Positions 43,446-54,329 of a DNA stretch of 64,000 nt are shown piece by piece. How positions within the stretch are numbered: position 1 is the first letter of the stretch; each line of letters begins with the position of its first letter. Made by a program: the position numbers and the translations under genes. The notes under the pieces were generated by a model. The model was not told where the DNA came from and did not search any database. It worked only from the letters and a program-made list of their open reading frames with translations. Source of the DNA: Prionace glauca (Eukaryota > Chordata > Chondrichthyes > Carcharhiniformes > Carcharhinidae); NCBI GenBank assembly GCA_037974335.1, contig CM075760.1, forward strand, positions 38,530,182 through 38,594,181, written 5' to 3'.

Positions 43446-44362
43446 ATGTCTCCTGTTACTTTGTATGTATTCATCATAGCGACTGTTCTTTTAACCGGTA
43501 GGTTCAGAAGTTGCTCATTTCTGTGTTATACATCACTACCACATAATATACTCTGTCAGGCGGTTCGCTCAATGCAAGTGGGAGTGGCTGGGTGATCAGG
43601 GAATGGATTGATCACAACATCGAAAAATTATCAGGATCTCGCTGGTCTCAACACTGAGCATTGTTGGGATTAGGCACAATTCCCCCTTGGAATGAGAATG
43701 AGTTGGGCTCAGATTGAAGCTCCTCTGATACCAGTGGATGAGTTTGGCAAACGCCACATTTCAAACAGACAGACCGTGAGCTGTTTCCAGTTATAGGGAC
43801 TGAAGGCGAGGAACTGATCTCTTTAGAAAGAACAGAATGTTTATGGTGGAAGTTTTATTTAAACGCTACAAACACCTCCTCTTTCCAGCGGCTGAACTGT
43901 GAAATATATATGTTGTTGTGCTGTGTGATTTCTTTCTGAGATTATTGTTCAAGAATACGGCAGATTCTGGGGGTGAGGGATGGGGTTGGGGGGTTCGGGG
44001 TGGGGTTGGGGGCAGGGTGAAATCGCATTGTTTAGTTTAATATTTCTTTGCGTTCTTACAGGACATTGTGGAGGAGATTCTGTTTCACAGACACCGGCTG
44101 CAGTCACCGTCACTGAAGGAGATGTTGTTCAGTTACTCTGTAATTACACAGCTACAAGTACTGGCAATCATTATTTATTCTGGTACCGACAGCATTCCAG
44201 CGGGTCCATGGAGTTTCTGCTGAAGAGGAATAGATACAGCGACAAAACATCGCCAGGGGACCGTTTTACAGCGGAGCTCAATGAAACAACCCGCACCGTC
44301 CCGCTGCAAGTGTCTAAAACAGAGCTGACAGACTCCGGGGTGTATTACTGCGCACTGAGACC
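43446..44362 (+). CDS. TCR alpha/delta-type V segment (copy B3), two exons
   Basis: Leader exon 43446-43497 is identical in sense to A3 (MSPVTLYVFIIATVLLTG, phase 1, GTAGGT). V exon 44062-44362 follows acceptor CGTTCTTACAG. Differences from A3: two codons fewer after SDK (SDKTSPGDRF) and NHYLFW for NLYLFW. Both cysteines, WYRQ and frame are intact, with a 23-RSS. Likely functional, and a recent duplicate of A3. The intron is about 564 bases. Confidence 0.88.
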
Positions 44363-44401
44363 CACAGAGACTCAGAGCTGGGCTGAACCTGTACAAAAAC
44401 T
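44363..44401 (+). promoter_or_regulatory. 23-RSS of V copy B3
   Basis: Heptamer CACAGAG (44363-44369), 23-base spacer, nonamer ACAAAAACT (44393-44401), as in A3. Confidence 0.9.
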
Positions 44402-45187
44402 CTCAGAGCCTCACGCAACGTAACGGAGCGTGAGGCAAACTTTGGATCAGAGTGAGTCTGAAATGGAACCTGAAATCGTAGCGATTTCTCATTTTTTACT
44501 GAGAATATTTTTATGAATAACAAATATATTGCAAAATTAAAACACCGGGACACTTAAAAGAATGAGCTTGAGAATATTTTTGTAAATTTTAATGTCCCGA
44601 AGTGTTTTATGTAATAAACACAGCAGCTATTTTTGGACTCACAATGATATTATTTCATTCAGTAATATTGTAGTGCTCTGTCTGTGTCAGTCATTGTGAT
44701 TGGTGAACACATTCCGAACAGGATGTTTCTCTTGCTGTTTTTGGAAACAGTGACCATGTGGCACCTCCACCTGAGGGGGAAGACGGTACCCCAGATTTAA
44801 CAGGTCATCGAGAGGCTGACAGATCTGACGGTGCAGCATTTCTAAACACTGCGCTGTCTCCTCGGTAAGTTCCCGGAGTGTTGTTCCGGATAGACTGCCG
44901 GTTTCTCCTGGAGGGGAAAGAATCTCTGAAGGAACTGGAGACAGAATTCGGGAAGTCCCAGTGCGTGGTGACCACTCATTAACCTATTCTGGAAAAAAAA
45001 CTGAAGTAACGAAAATGAAATTGAAACTAAACATTATTGGTTCCCGTGTAATCAGGAAGGCAATGAACGCAACCTGTGCAAACAGGTATCCCTCGAAAAA
45101 AGAGATCGTACTTTTAATGATGTAGCGCCTTTCACAGACTCCAGAGGTCAAATGGGACTTGCGAACCTAAGGAATTTCGTTTTCAGT

Positions 45188-45305
45188 GTAGAACATAGAA
45201 CATTATAGTGCAGTACCGGCCCTTCCGCCCTCAATGTTGCGCCGGCCAGTGGGACCAATCTAATGACCCTCTAACCTAAACTATTCCCATGTTATCCATA
45301 TGCCT
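45188..45305 (-). mobile_element. CR1-like 3' fragment, copy B only
   Basis: TAGAACATAGAACATTATAG through CTCTAACCTAAACTATTCCC and ATGTTATCCATATGCC. Same subfamily as 41970-42200 but only its last roughly 115 bases. It interrupts sequence that is continuous in copy A near 29502, so it inserted after the duplication. Confidence 0.8.
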
Positions 45306-45699
45306 ATAGTTGTGGTGATGTTACAAACTTCATCACCGCAGGAGGCAGTAAGAATTCTCAATCAGAAATTCTCATCACTCTGACCCTGGAGTGAAGGGAT
45401 TGGGGAATTCAAATATGTGCCGGTTACATTGAACTTGTCGCAAATTTGAACCAAATAATGGACACCTCTCTCTCTCTTTCTGTCTTTTCATCCATCCTCG
45501 CTCTCTTTCTGCTACATTGAGGAGCCATATTGATGATCTATATTGTCTTGAACGTCGTACTCAGGCTACCCAATGACATTAGGATACAACGCTCTATAGA
45601 GTTCACTCTCTAAGTCTCCTGTTCCCACCTCATCCTCCAGGCATCATGCCTTGACGTGGCGCTAGGTGACCACAGATTTCCATTAGATTGCTCATGATT

Positions 45700-46050
45700 A
45701 TGCCTGACAAATTACTGCAGTGGCTTTCATTACCTCCTGCAGTATGAGTGACCAGGAACCTGTTCTGTTCTCACCACCTGTTATTAGGCATACTGGAAGA
45801 ATTCAGACCCTGATATTCAACACTTGGTGACAAGGAGAACACAGCTCTGTTGCCAAAAGACCACAAAGCAGTTTCGAACCCAAAACTTCTTGTCCAGAAG
45901 ACCTGCTTCAGTGCCCGGTATTCCATAATTGACATAAAAGCTATTGCTCTAAATACACTGCGGTTTGCGGTGTTGAGGCGCGCAGATATTTCCTGTAACA
46001 CCAGCTGTCACCTGTTACAGGGGGAACTGACGGTTCTACAAGTTTTAACT
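45700..46050. repeat. Three-copy V-locus spacer block, copy B
   Basis: Counterpart of 29890-30218. It extends further right to match 55576-55640 (CACCAGCTGTCACCTGTTAC, TTTTAACTAAAGG-like). Confidence 0.6.
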
Positions 46051-46447
46051 AAAGGGAACGTCATCAGTGAAGCAATGATCCTCTATGTTGTTCTCGAATA
46101 TTGTTACATGATATCACTGGATTTATATTGCAACAGTTTATTATGGGTTTTTTACATCTATGTTACTATTCTATATCTGATACGTTTGTTATTGTTTTCA
46201 TTTTTCTCCATTTGCTGCTTCATATTGATACAAGATCATTTGTCTCAGTTTTATGATGAGTCAAGGAGTAATTTGTATATTTCTAATGTGGGTTTTTCTG
46301 CAAGTTCTATTAATAGAAACATTCAAATATATTGTTTTAATTCCATCATATAACTCGCAAGAAAAACTTGTTATATCGATATTGATTGAACCACGTTCTC
46401 TTCTAAAGACCATGGGATGTTTGTCTCCACAGTGACCATGTCGAGTG

Positions 46448-46486
46448 AGTTACTGTACAGGCTTTGCATCTCTCTGTTTCACAGTG
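46448..46486 (-). promoter_or_regulatory. 23-RSS of V pseudogene at 46.5 kb
   Basis: Minus strand heptamer CACTGTG (46480-46486) and nonamer ACAGTAACT (46448-46456), exactly 23 bases apart. The nonamer is weak (6/9). Confidence 0.7.
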
Positions 46487-46766
46487 CCTCAACTGCACTG
46501 TATCCACCGCAGCAGCTGACAGTTCGACCGTGTTAACGCTGAGACCGATGTATCCTTTTTCACTGCCTCCGATACTTTAAACCTTCCCTCAGCTGTTTCA
46601 TCTCTGAATGTGGAAACGACTTTCTCTGGAGCTTGATCGGTGAATTGCCGGTACCAAAATACAAACTCATTCCCAGTAACAGCAATGTTGTGATGAAGAG
46701 AGATGGTCTGTCCTTGATTTACCCGATACATTGATATCTGAAGTGTCTTCGAGTGACAATGAACAT
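46487..46766 (-). pseudogene. TCR V pseudogene without canonical cysteines
   Basis: Minus reading: TLQISMYRVNQGQTISLHHN, FVFWYRQFTDQAPEKVVSTF, AEGRFKV. Then frame is lost near the end of FR3 (one base missing around 46510 relative to the paralogue at 56237-56517). The first-cysteine site reads CAC (His) and the second reads AGT (Ser) within TACAGTGCAG. Heptamer CACTGTG (46480-46486), 23-base spacer, nonamer ACAGTAACT. No leader exon recognised. Confidence 0.75.
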
Positions 46767-47242
46767 CTGTCAAAACATGAACAAAGTTAACATAAAGATA
46801 CATACAGGGTTAATTAAATAAAACTCTTATGCATATTGGCTAAACAAGTTAACTCACGGTCTATCCACCTATCTGTCTGTCTGCGTCTAACTGTCAATAT
46901 ATCTACCTCTTATCAATCTGAATATTTACCTATGTCCTTGTTGATCTATCTTTTTCTCGATTATCCAAATACTTGACAGGCAGATTTTTCTGCCTTTCTC
47001 TTTAATTTGCTTGTGGAACAACGGAACAGTTTTGTTTTTAAACTTAATACGCTTCGATACTCTGCATCTTTAAAGACAACTTTAGGATGTTAGAACGCTA
47101 TCTAGATAGAAAATTAAATGTGCGAAAGTAACATTGAAGAATATTAATGGCATTTCTGGTTTGCAGAAAACTTAAAAGTGGAGCGGAGACAGGGCAGTGA
47201 ACTGAATATCACAACAGAGGATCCGCTCTTTGTCTCACTGTG

Positions 47243-47669
47243 TCTGCTTCGCACAGAGATACATTCCGGAGAACAGGACCGCGGTCCCATCTATAGACAT
47301 GGTGAAGGAATTCTTTATTCGGTCAAAGGACTGTATATCGTCCTTCGGTCACATTCCCTTCGCAAATGGAGGCGAGAATTGTTGGAGGTCCTCTCAGTGT
47401 TTGTCTGTACCAGGCTACTGTATGACCTGGAGCAGCAGAGAGCCTACACTTGAGTTCAAACCCGCTCCCCTTCCCGAGATACGACTTGCTCAGGATGGGA
47501 GCTCTGATCCTCACACTGAACGTCTGCGAACGGAAGAACATCAATCTGTAACTGTACGGTATGAAGGGATTGTTAAAATAATCCGTCTGAGTAAATCAAT
47601 AAACTCACACAATATCAGCAGCATCAGAGCTCCAACTGGAAGTAGCTCTTTGCGGGGGTTTCTCTTCAT
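47243..47669 (-). pseudogene. TCR V pseudogene with leader exon
   Basis: Leader exon 47609-47669: MKRNPRKELLPVGALMLLIL then C, phase 1, donor GTGAGT. The V exon starts near 47545 and reads FELKCRLSAAPGHTVAWYRQ and TLRGPPTILASICEGNVTEG; then the frame shifts in FR3 and resumes as SGMYLCAKQ. Heptamer CACAGTG at 47236-47242 is perfect, but no nonamer is recognisable 23 bases on. The leader and its upstream 270 bases are homologous to those of V relic 2 in the duplication, in opposite orientation. Paralogue at 57020. Confidence 0.75.
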
Positions 47670-47999
47670 GATTGATGTAGATACACAAGAGCATTAATCA
47701 GGATCTACTTTCTAAACTGGGACTTGCTGCCGAGGCCCAGACTCTGAATGTTGGGGAGGGAGAGGAGCGGCGAGAGCTTTACATTCCCCCATTCAATGTG
47801 AGACCGAAGGGCCACACTGTCACCGATTGGATAATTATGGGATATCGGTATCTGACGTTTCTCACGGTGCCACTCAGCAATTGGCTGTTTCTCAAACCAG
47901 AAATCACTTGAACCGTCACTGCTTCCGAGCATCTCCTTCCTCACTGTAGCAACAAAGTAAATTGTTTTGCAAGAATTGTGCTCTGGCGTCTTTCTTCCC

Positions 48000-48320
48000 C
48001 CTCTGTCTTTTTTTTCCCTCTCTGTCTTTTTTTCCCCTCTGTCTTTTTCCCCCCTCTGTCTTTTTTTTCCCTCTCTGTCTTTTTTTTTCCTCTCTGTCTT
48101 TTCTTTCCCTCTCTGTCTTTTTTTTCCCTCTCTGTCTTTTTTTCCCTCTCTGTCTTTTTTTTCCCTCTCTGTCTTTTTTCCCTCTCTGTCTTTTTTTTCC
48201 CTCTGTCTTTTTTTCCCTCTCTGTCTTTTTTCCCTCTCTGTCTTTTTTTCCCTCTCTGTCTTTTTTCCCTCTCTGTCTTTTTTTCCCTCTCTGTCTTTTT
48301 TTCCCTCTGTCTTTTTTTAC
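48000..48320. repeat. Pyrimidine-rich minisatellite
   Basis: About 18-20 units of CCCTCTCTGTCTTTTTTTT with length changes in the T run. Homopyrimidine on the plus strand. A C/T-rich stretch (48320-48395) follows. Long open frames on both strands here are artefacts of the repeat. Confidence 0.92.
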
Positions 48321-48420
48321 AGGTCCCCCCCCTTTTAATGCTCCCCTTTTTTTGCTGCCCCCTCCCTTTTTGGTGGCCCCCCCTTTTACAGGCCCCCCCA
48401 GTTGTTCCATTTTGTCTTGC

Positions 48421-50489
48421 TGGCTCCATTCTAACGGAAGTAACAACAATCAGAGTCAGTCTCAGATTAAACGATGCAATTATCATCAACATCGTCATTA
48501 TTTATGTATTGTTTATTTATTTATTTATTTTAATAACAATAACATCTGGGTTACAGCACTCAGGGGCAGAATGGAGTTTTATTGGGAAGGAAATACTGAC
48601 TGAGAAGTGAGATAGTGATGAGGATCAGAAAGAACCGGATCCCCATCCTCCTTCCTGAGTCTGTAACTGTAGTGAGAGAAATCCTCTGTCGGGAACAGAA
48701 ATACAGATCCCCATCTCACTGCACTGCTGATCCAACCAATGAGAGGAATGGAGCAGTGGCACCAATCTGTCCAATCACATCATCGTGTCAGAGTGGGAGC
48801 AGTAAACGGAAACTGTGGGCGGGATTATCACAGGCTCAATATTGAGTGAATTGTGACTCTCAGCTGCACTGGAAGCGGTTGGAGCGGAAATGAATCTACA
48901 GAAGTCTCTGATCACCCTGCACCTGCTCACTGTGCAGGTGTTTAACAAAAATGTTGCGGCTGGGACATGAAGCATCGACAATCATTGAATGGTTGAGCAT
49001 CGAATGAGACCATTCGGCCTATCCATCTCCAAATCATTTTTCCACCTCTCCCCCAGCCCCTCACCCCACCCCCCTCCCCCGCGTCCATTTTGCACGCAGA
49101 CAAGATGCTTTTATTCAAAGATAATTTCCTTCTGAGCGTTTCCATTGAATGTGCCGCCATTATTTTTGACAACTTGTCTCCAGGTTTGAACAAATCGCAG
49201 TAGAATAAGGTTATCTGACTTTTCTCTGCCATTCAGCCATTCGTTCAGTTAAACTGGCGTACTTGGATTATCGAATGTTCTACTGCTTGAACCAGTTTTG
49301 CCTGATCCATTGCATCAAAGGTTTTAAAATTAAGTGCTAAAATTAAGGATGGCCTTTAACTATTTGACAAAGTAGAACAATCTCAGTTTCAGAAGTCAAC
49401 TGATCATCGAATACTGTCAACCCAGTATCATTCTAGTGTACCTTATCCGATATCTCGACAATCTAAATGGTGATCTCATGATCTCTAAACAGTGATTTAC
49501 AAACGGTTAACATTATTTAGACATTGCCTGAATATCTATGAAAGATAAAATTCAACCTGACCAATTCCAATTTAGATTTCTCGGAAGCAGATACTTGATG
49601 AAGGATCATCCAGACTCTAAACTTTGGCTTTATTGTCTCGGCACAGATGCTGTCAGGCTTGCCCAGATTTTTCCAGCATTTTGGTTATGTTGTTTTACTA
49701 TTTCAGAGACAAGCAGGTCTCAGAAATCACGCTTTCCTTATCATGGACTGCATTATATTATGTTATTTTTGTTTCTTCTTCTGGAATTCCTGATTCTATT
49801 TCGGAAATTGCTTGTCTCACTGTGCCCCTTTGGTTGCCTCACTGTCTATCTCTCTGGTTCTAGTGATCTCTGCACATCTGTCTCTCTATGTTCCTCCTTC
49901 TGTGTTTTCTCCATATATTTGCATCTGTTTCCCTCGTGGCCTCTTAGTCGTACCCTCACCCATTTCCCTTCTCGCCTCAGTATCTATTTCATTTCTTTCC
50001 CTGCCTATCCCAATATTTATCTCTATGTCTCTCCCTCGTTTCAATCATTTTCTTTCCTCATGTCTATCTCTCTCATCTCTACCTGCCTCTCCCTATCTAT
50101 GCCTCTGTACCAACATCTTTCGCAGCTTCTTTCACAATATCTTTAATTTACGAAAAGAAACCTTGATATAACTTCATTGATTTCTATCAAGTGCAGGAAT
50201 AGCAAACTACACTTGATGTTAGACAATGGACAGAATCTGGGTGGATTCATTCACGATGAACAGTGGTGCTCTCAGCCGCATGAAAAAGCACACACCCAGC
50301 GGAAACCACATTAACTTCGGGACTAAATATTCACTCCTTTTTTTTTCCAGCCATGACTGAGAAAATTAACGGCAGGATCCGATCAGACCGGCAGATCCGC
50401 CATCAAATCAATCTACAGGTTAAATCAGTTTCTGATCAGTTGTAAATCCTCACAAGCTCAGGGCTAGATATTCAGACCAACTACGGCAG
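48421..50489. other. No firm gene; low-complexity and one leader-like exon
   Basis: 48720-48890 has two CCAAT-type words (ACCAATGAG, CCAATCACATCATC) and then ATG at 48891 with MNLQKSLITLHLLTVQ ending at a GTGTTT; no V exon follows, so I do not call a gene. 49000-49110 has CATTCGGCCTATCCATCT, a CR1-tail-like word, antisense. 49640-49700 is the TGCTGTCAGGCTTGCCCAGA repeat (see 3740). 49800-50150 is TCTCTCTGTC-rich. Confidence 0.4.
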
Positions 50490-50810
50490 ATCGAACTCCC
50501 AGGATCCTAACCCCAGGGAGCCAGTCTAACCCCTAGACCATATCCCCAGGGAACCAGGCTAACTGGTTGGACCCTAACCTCAGGGAACCAGTCTAACTCC
50601 CTGGACCCGAGCTTCAGGGAGCCAGTCTAACCCCTGGACCCTATCCCCAGGGAGCCAATTTAACTCCCTGGACCAGAGCTTCAGGAAGCCAGTCTAATCC
50701 CCGGACCCTAACCCCAGGGAGTCAGTCCAACCCCTGGACTCTAATCCCGGGGAGCCAGTCTAACCTCTGGACCCTAACCGCAGAGAAGAGGTCTAACCAG
50801 TCTAACAGTC
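50490..50810 (+). repeat. Tandem repeat, about 33-37 bp unit
   Basis: Eight or nine imperfect units built on CCCCAGGGAGCCAGTCTAAC then CCCTGGACCCTAA. Units drift in sequence (AGCTTCAGGGAGCC variants), so the array is not recent. Confidence 0.85.
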
Positions 50811-51189
50811 AGACTCGACCCTGACTGATTTTCAGTGTGAGGATTCAATGCTTCCTTCCAGGAGGAATTCCACCGACAAATTCGGAATATTTTATCAAAT
50901 CAAGCTTTATCCATAACAGTTTAAATAGCACCCTGTCTCGCTCTCCACCACTGAACAACCTGTAAAGTAAAAAGAAACAACGCCCAATTTCTAACTTATC
51001 ACAATTTCAGTCCCAAATAACCAAGTCTTCCCATATAAATACAATTACTAAACTCAGGTGTTTGCTTTAAATTAGTGTAGAAAATCTGGAATTGCAACAA
51101 GACAGAGACGCTTTTTTTTAAACAACTCCAGTCAGCAACTCCTTTAAAACAGTCAGAAGCTTTTTCCCATGATGAAAGAGTCATTTACT

Positions 51190-51660
51190 AGAGGGCGCAG
51201 GTTTAAGGTGTGAGGGGTAAGATTTAAAGGAGATGTATGAGGCAATTCTTTTACACAGAGATTAGTGGGTGCCTGGGACACGCTGCCATAGGTAGTAGTA
51301 GAGGCGGGTACAACTTTGACTTTTAAAAAGTATTTAGACAATTACATGGGTACGATGGGTACAGAGGGATATGGACCAAATGCGGGCAATTGGGATTAGC
51401 TTAGAGGTTTACAAAAAAGGACAGCATGGGCAAATTGGGCCGAAGGGCCTGCTTCCATGCTGGAAACCTCTATGACTCTATGAGTGACGTTTAAGGGGCG
51501 TCTGGGCAAGTACATGAATAGGATGGGAATAGAGGATATGCTCCCCGGAAGGGTAGGGGGTTTTAGTTCAGCCGGGCAGCATGGTCAGTGCAGGCTTGGA
51601 GGGCCAAAGGGCCTGCTCCTGTGCTGTAATTTTCTTTATTCTTTGTTCTTTTGTTCTCAG
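51190..51660 (+). mobile_element. Two CR1-like 3' ends in tandem
   Basis: First unit 51190-51483 (GAGGGCGCAGGTTTAAGGTG, GGGTGCCTGGGACACGCTGC, GGGCCGAAGGGCCTGCTTCC, ending ATGACTCTATGA). Second unit 51484-51660 (GGCGTCTGGGCAAGTACATG, GGGCCAAAGGGCCTGCTCCT, ending TTTGTTCTTTTGTTCT). Different subfamilies; the second appears to have inserted at the tail of the first. Confidence 0.65.
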
Positions 51661-51989
51661 AAAAGACCCACAGACGTCAAAGGCTGCATGGTGACGTCGC
51701 ATATGCCCGCATTCTGACGTTACAGTGCCGGATACTTTGATGTCACAAAGTCTGTTGCTCTGACATCACAATACAGGATGCTCTGACTCTTGCGCACGCT
51801 GCTCCCCCATTTCACTTCATGATCAAAAGTCCCAGAGATCCAGCTCCGGACGCAAGAGTATAACTGGTGTTGGGCTCAGATTCATATCCAATAACTTTGC
51901 TTTCCCAGGAGTTTTTCTTGTCCTGAGATCTGTCTACAACTGTTTTACAATTGTCGATAGGATTCGACATAAAGCTCAGCTTCGCTTTA

Positions 51990-52468
51990 ATGATAATCTC
52001 CTTGGATTTCTTACTCTTCCCTCAGGGCAAGTATGGTCGCTATTTCTGACAACGGTATTTTACACATTAGCAATGCTATGTTCTTTTGTGTGTTATCTTG
52101 CATTATGCGTTCAGTTGTATTTATTGTGCGACATTGTATTGCACTATGAGATTTTAATTTTATGACATTGTTGCATATCTATATATCCTTCCCAGATGCC
52201 GCTGGCAGTGAAGAGATTTCACAGTCTCCAGAGTCTATGGTGGTTACCGAGGGAGAACTGGCATCGTTGAATTGTTCCACTACAGCAGTTGGACCTGTCC
52301 TACAATGGTACAGACAATTCCCGAATCGAACAGTGAAGTTCCTGGTGAGCGGTACCAGTAGTCAGGGCAGGTTCAGTGCTCGGAACATTGTTGCAGAGAA
52401 ACGAAGCGTTCTGAATGTTAGCGGCACTCGGGTGACAGATACTGCTACCTATTTCTGTGCAGTGGAGG
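51990..52468 (+). CDS. TCR alpha/delta-type V segment
   Basis: V exon 52196-52468 after acceptor ATATCCTTCCCAG: DAAGSEEISQSPESMVVTEG, SLNCSTTAVGPVLQWYRQFP, TVKFLVSGTSSQGRFSARNI, RVTDTATYFCAVEA. Both cysteines and WYRQ are present, the frame is open, and a 23-RSS follows. The leader is less sure: the only phase-compatible candidate nearby is 51990-52026 (MIISLDFLLFPQ) followed by a GC-type donor GGCAAGT, which would give a 169-base intron. The V exon itself is a confident call; the start coordinate is tentative. Confidence 0.75.
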
Positions 52469-52507
52469 CACAGTGTTGTAAAGATCAATACGAGTCGTAC
52501 AAAAATC
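52469..52507 (+). promoter_or_regulatory. 23-RSS of V at 52.2 kb
   Basis: Heptamer CACAGTG (52469-52475), 23-base spacer, nonamer ACAAAAATC (52499-52507), 8/9. Confidence 0.9.
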
Positions 52508-52879
52508 TACAGAGGGGCAGTCCCGACGGTTTGTAGCCTACACTTCATCGAAGAGATAGACATTTTATAAAAATCTCCCTGGAAAACCTCCTCCAATCTC
52601 CGAGCAACTGAAGTATATTAATGATCAGGGTTTCTTTTTAGAAAAAGTATTTTTAGATGTGAATTATTTCATGACAAAACCTAATGTGATAATCGCAGCG
52701 TTGTTTGGTGCTCTTAAAAAGTTAGTTGTTCACCCTGTGGGTTAAATTCAATACCAGTCTTTCACAAATCCTGTTTTTGTTATTGTTACAGAATCCAGTG
52801 ACGCAGACTCGCTGCCCTGGATCCATTTGAGGCAGGTGTCTGGATGAACATCCCATAACCTTCAGCTAAAGTTGCTGTA

Positions 52880-54200
52880 TATCTGGCACCTTGAGAAGAA
52901 TTGTTTGATAGAGCAGACGCAGGACGGATTCGTTAAGGGGAAGTCGTGTCTGACGAATTTATTGGAGTTCTATGAGGGTGTAACTAGTGCGGTAGACAGA
53001 GGGGAACCGGTGGATGTGGTGTTTCTCGATTTTCAGAAGGCATTTGATAAGTTGCCGCACAAAAAGTTACAGAAAGTTACGGGGCATGGAGTTGGGGGTA
53101 AGGCGTTAGCGTGGATAGAGGATTGGCTGTCAAATAGGAGGCAGAAAGTTGGTATCAATGGGTACTATTCTGATTGGCGGTTGGTGACTAGTGGAGCGCC
53201 CCAGGGAGTAGGGCTGGGGCCTCAGCTATTTACCATTTATATAGATGATCTGGAGGAGGGAGCTGAGTGCAGGGTGTCTAAATTTGCTGATGACACAAAG
53301 ATAAGTGGAAAAGCAAATTGTGCGGAGGGTATGGAAAGTCTGCAGAGGGATCTAGATAGGCTGAGCGAGTGGGCAAGGACCTGTCAGATGGAGTACTATG
53401 TTAGCAAGTGTGAGGTTATCCGCTTTGACAGGAATAATAGTAGGAGGGATTAGTATTCAAAGGGCGAAAAGCTGCAGCATGCTACGGTGCAGAGGGACCT
53501 GGGGGTCCTTGTTCATGAGTCTCAAAAACCCAGTCTGCAGGTGCAGCAGGTGATCAGGAAGGCAAATGGCATGCTGGCCTTTATAGCGAGGGGGATAGAA
53601 TATAAAAGCAGGGAGGTCTTGCTGCAACTGTACAGGGCACTGGTGAGGCCACAGCTGGAGTACTGTATGGTGTTTTGCACTTGCGCAAGGATATTTTGGC
53701 CTTGGAAGGAGTGCAGAGGACGTTCGCTAGGCTGATACCGGAGATGAGGGGGTTGAACTATGAACAGAGGCTGAATAGACTGGGTTTGTACTCGTTGGAG
53801 TATAGAAGGATGAGGGGGGATCTTATAGAGACGTATAAGACAATGAACGGGATGGATAGGGTCGAGGTGGAGAGGTTCTTCCCGCTCAGAAAGGACAGCA
53901 GGACTAGAGGGCACAGCCTCAAGATAAGGGGGTGGCAGTTTAGAACAGAGTTGAGGAGGAACTTCTTCACTCAAAGGGTGGTGAATCTCTGGAATTCTAT
54001 GCCCGTGTAGTGATGGAGGCTACCTCGCTAAATATATTTAAGACACGGATAGATAGGTTTTTGGTAGGCAAGGGAATTAAGGGTTATGGGGAGAAAGCGG
54101 GAAAGTGGAACTGATCCACTTCAGATCAGCCATTATCTTATTGAATGGCCGGGCAGGCTAGATGGCCTACTCCTGCTCCTATTTCTTATGTTCTTATGTC
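52880..54200 (+). mobile_element. CR1 LINE, 5'-truncated, older copy
   Basis: Main CR1 family in sense. The RT frame 52872-53453 (GKSCLTNLLEF, FLDFQKAFDKLPHK, SGAPQGVGLGP, KFADDTKISG) is then interrupted by a stop at about 53451 and by a deletion near 53675 that moves the C-terminal part (53675-54010) to another frame; one codon of KRLLQ is also missing. It ends TTCTTATGTTCTTATG at 54200. More diverged than the copies at 11 and 62 kb. Confidence 0.9.
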
Positions 54201-54329
54201 ATTCTCCACCTCTGCCTACACATATGAATTTCCGGAATGTTCTGAGTTATTTACTGGGCTAATGTAATTCGGGGGATGGTGATAAGACTGGTGATTTCCC
54301 ACACAGTCTCTCTGTTGGTTTGAACAAAT

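Larger units (their letters stand above)
38990..45999 (+). repeat. Segmental duplication, copy B
   Basis: Direct duplicate of 23657-30218. Longer than A because of a V-SINE (42847-43187), a CR1 fragment (45188-45305) and an expanded C run near 41800. V1 is complete here and V3 lacks two codons relative to A. Confidence 0.9.

Noticed and set aside
47916-48610. Open frames of 120-213 residues on both strands, Lys/Arg/Glu-rich or Phe/Ser/Pro-rich
   Set aside because: They are translations of the pyrimidine minisatellite at 48.0-48.3 kb, open in several frames at once with no domain.
49538-50146. 202-residue plus-strand open frame
   Set aside because: Driven by TCTCTCTGTC-rich low complexity; no start context, domain or homologous partner seen.
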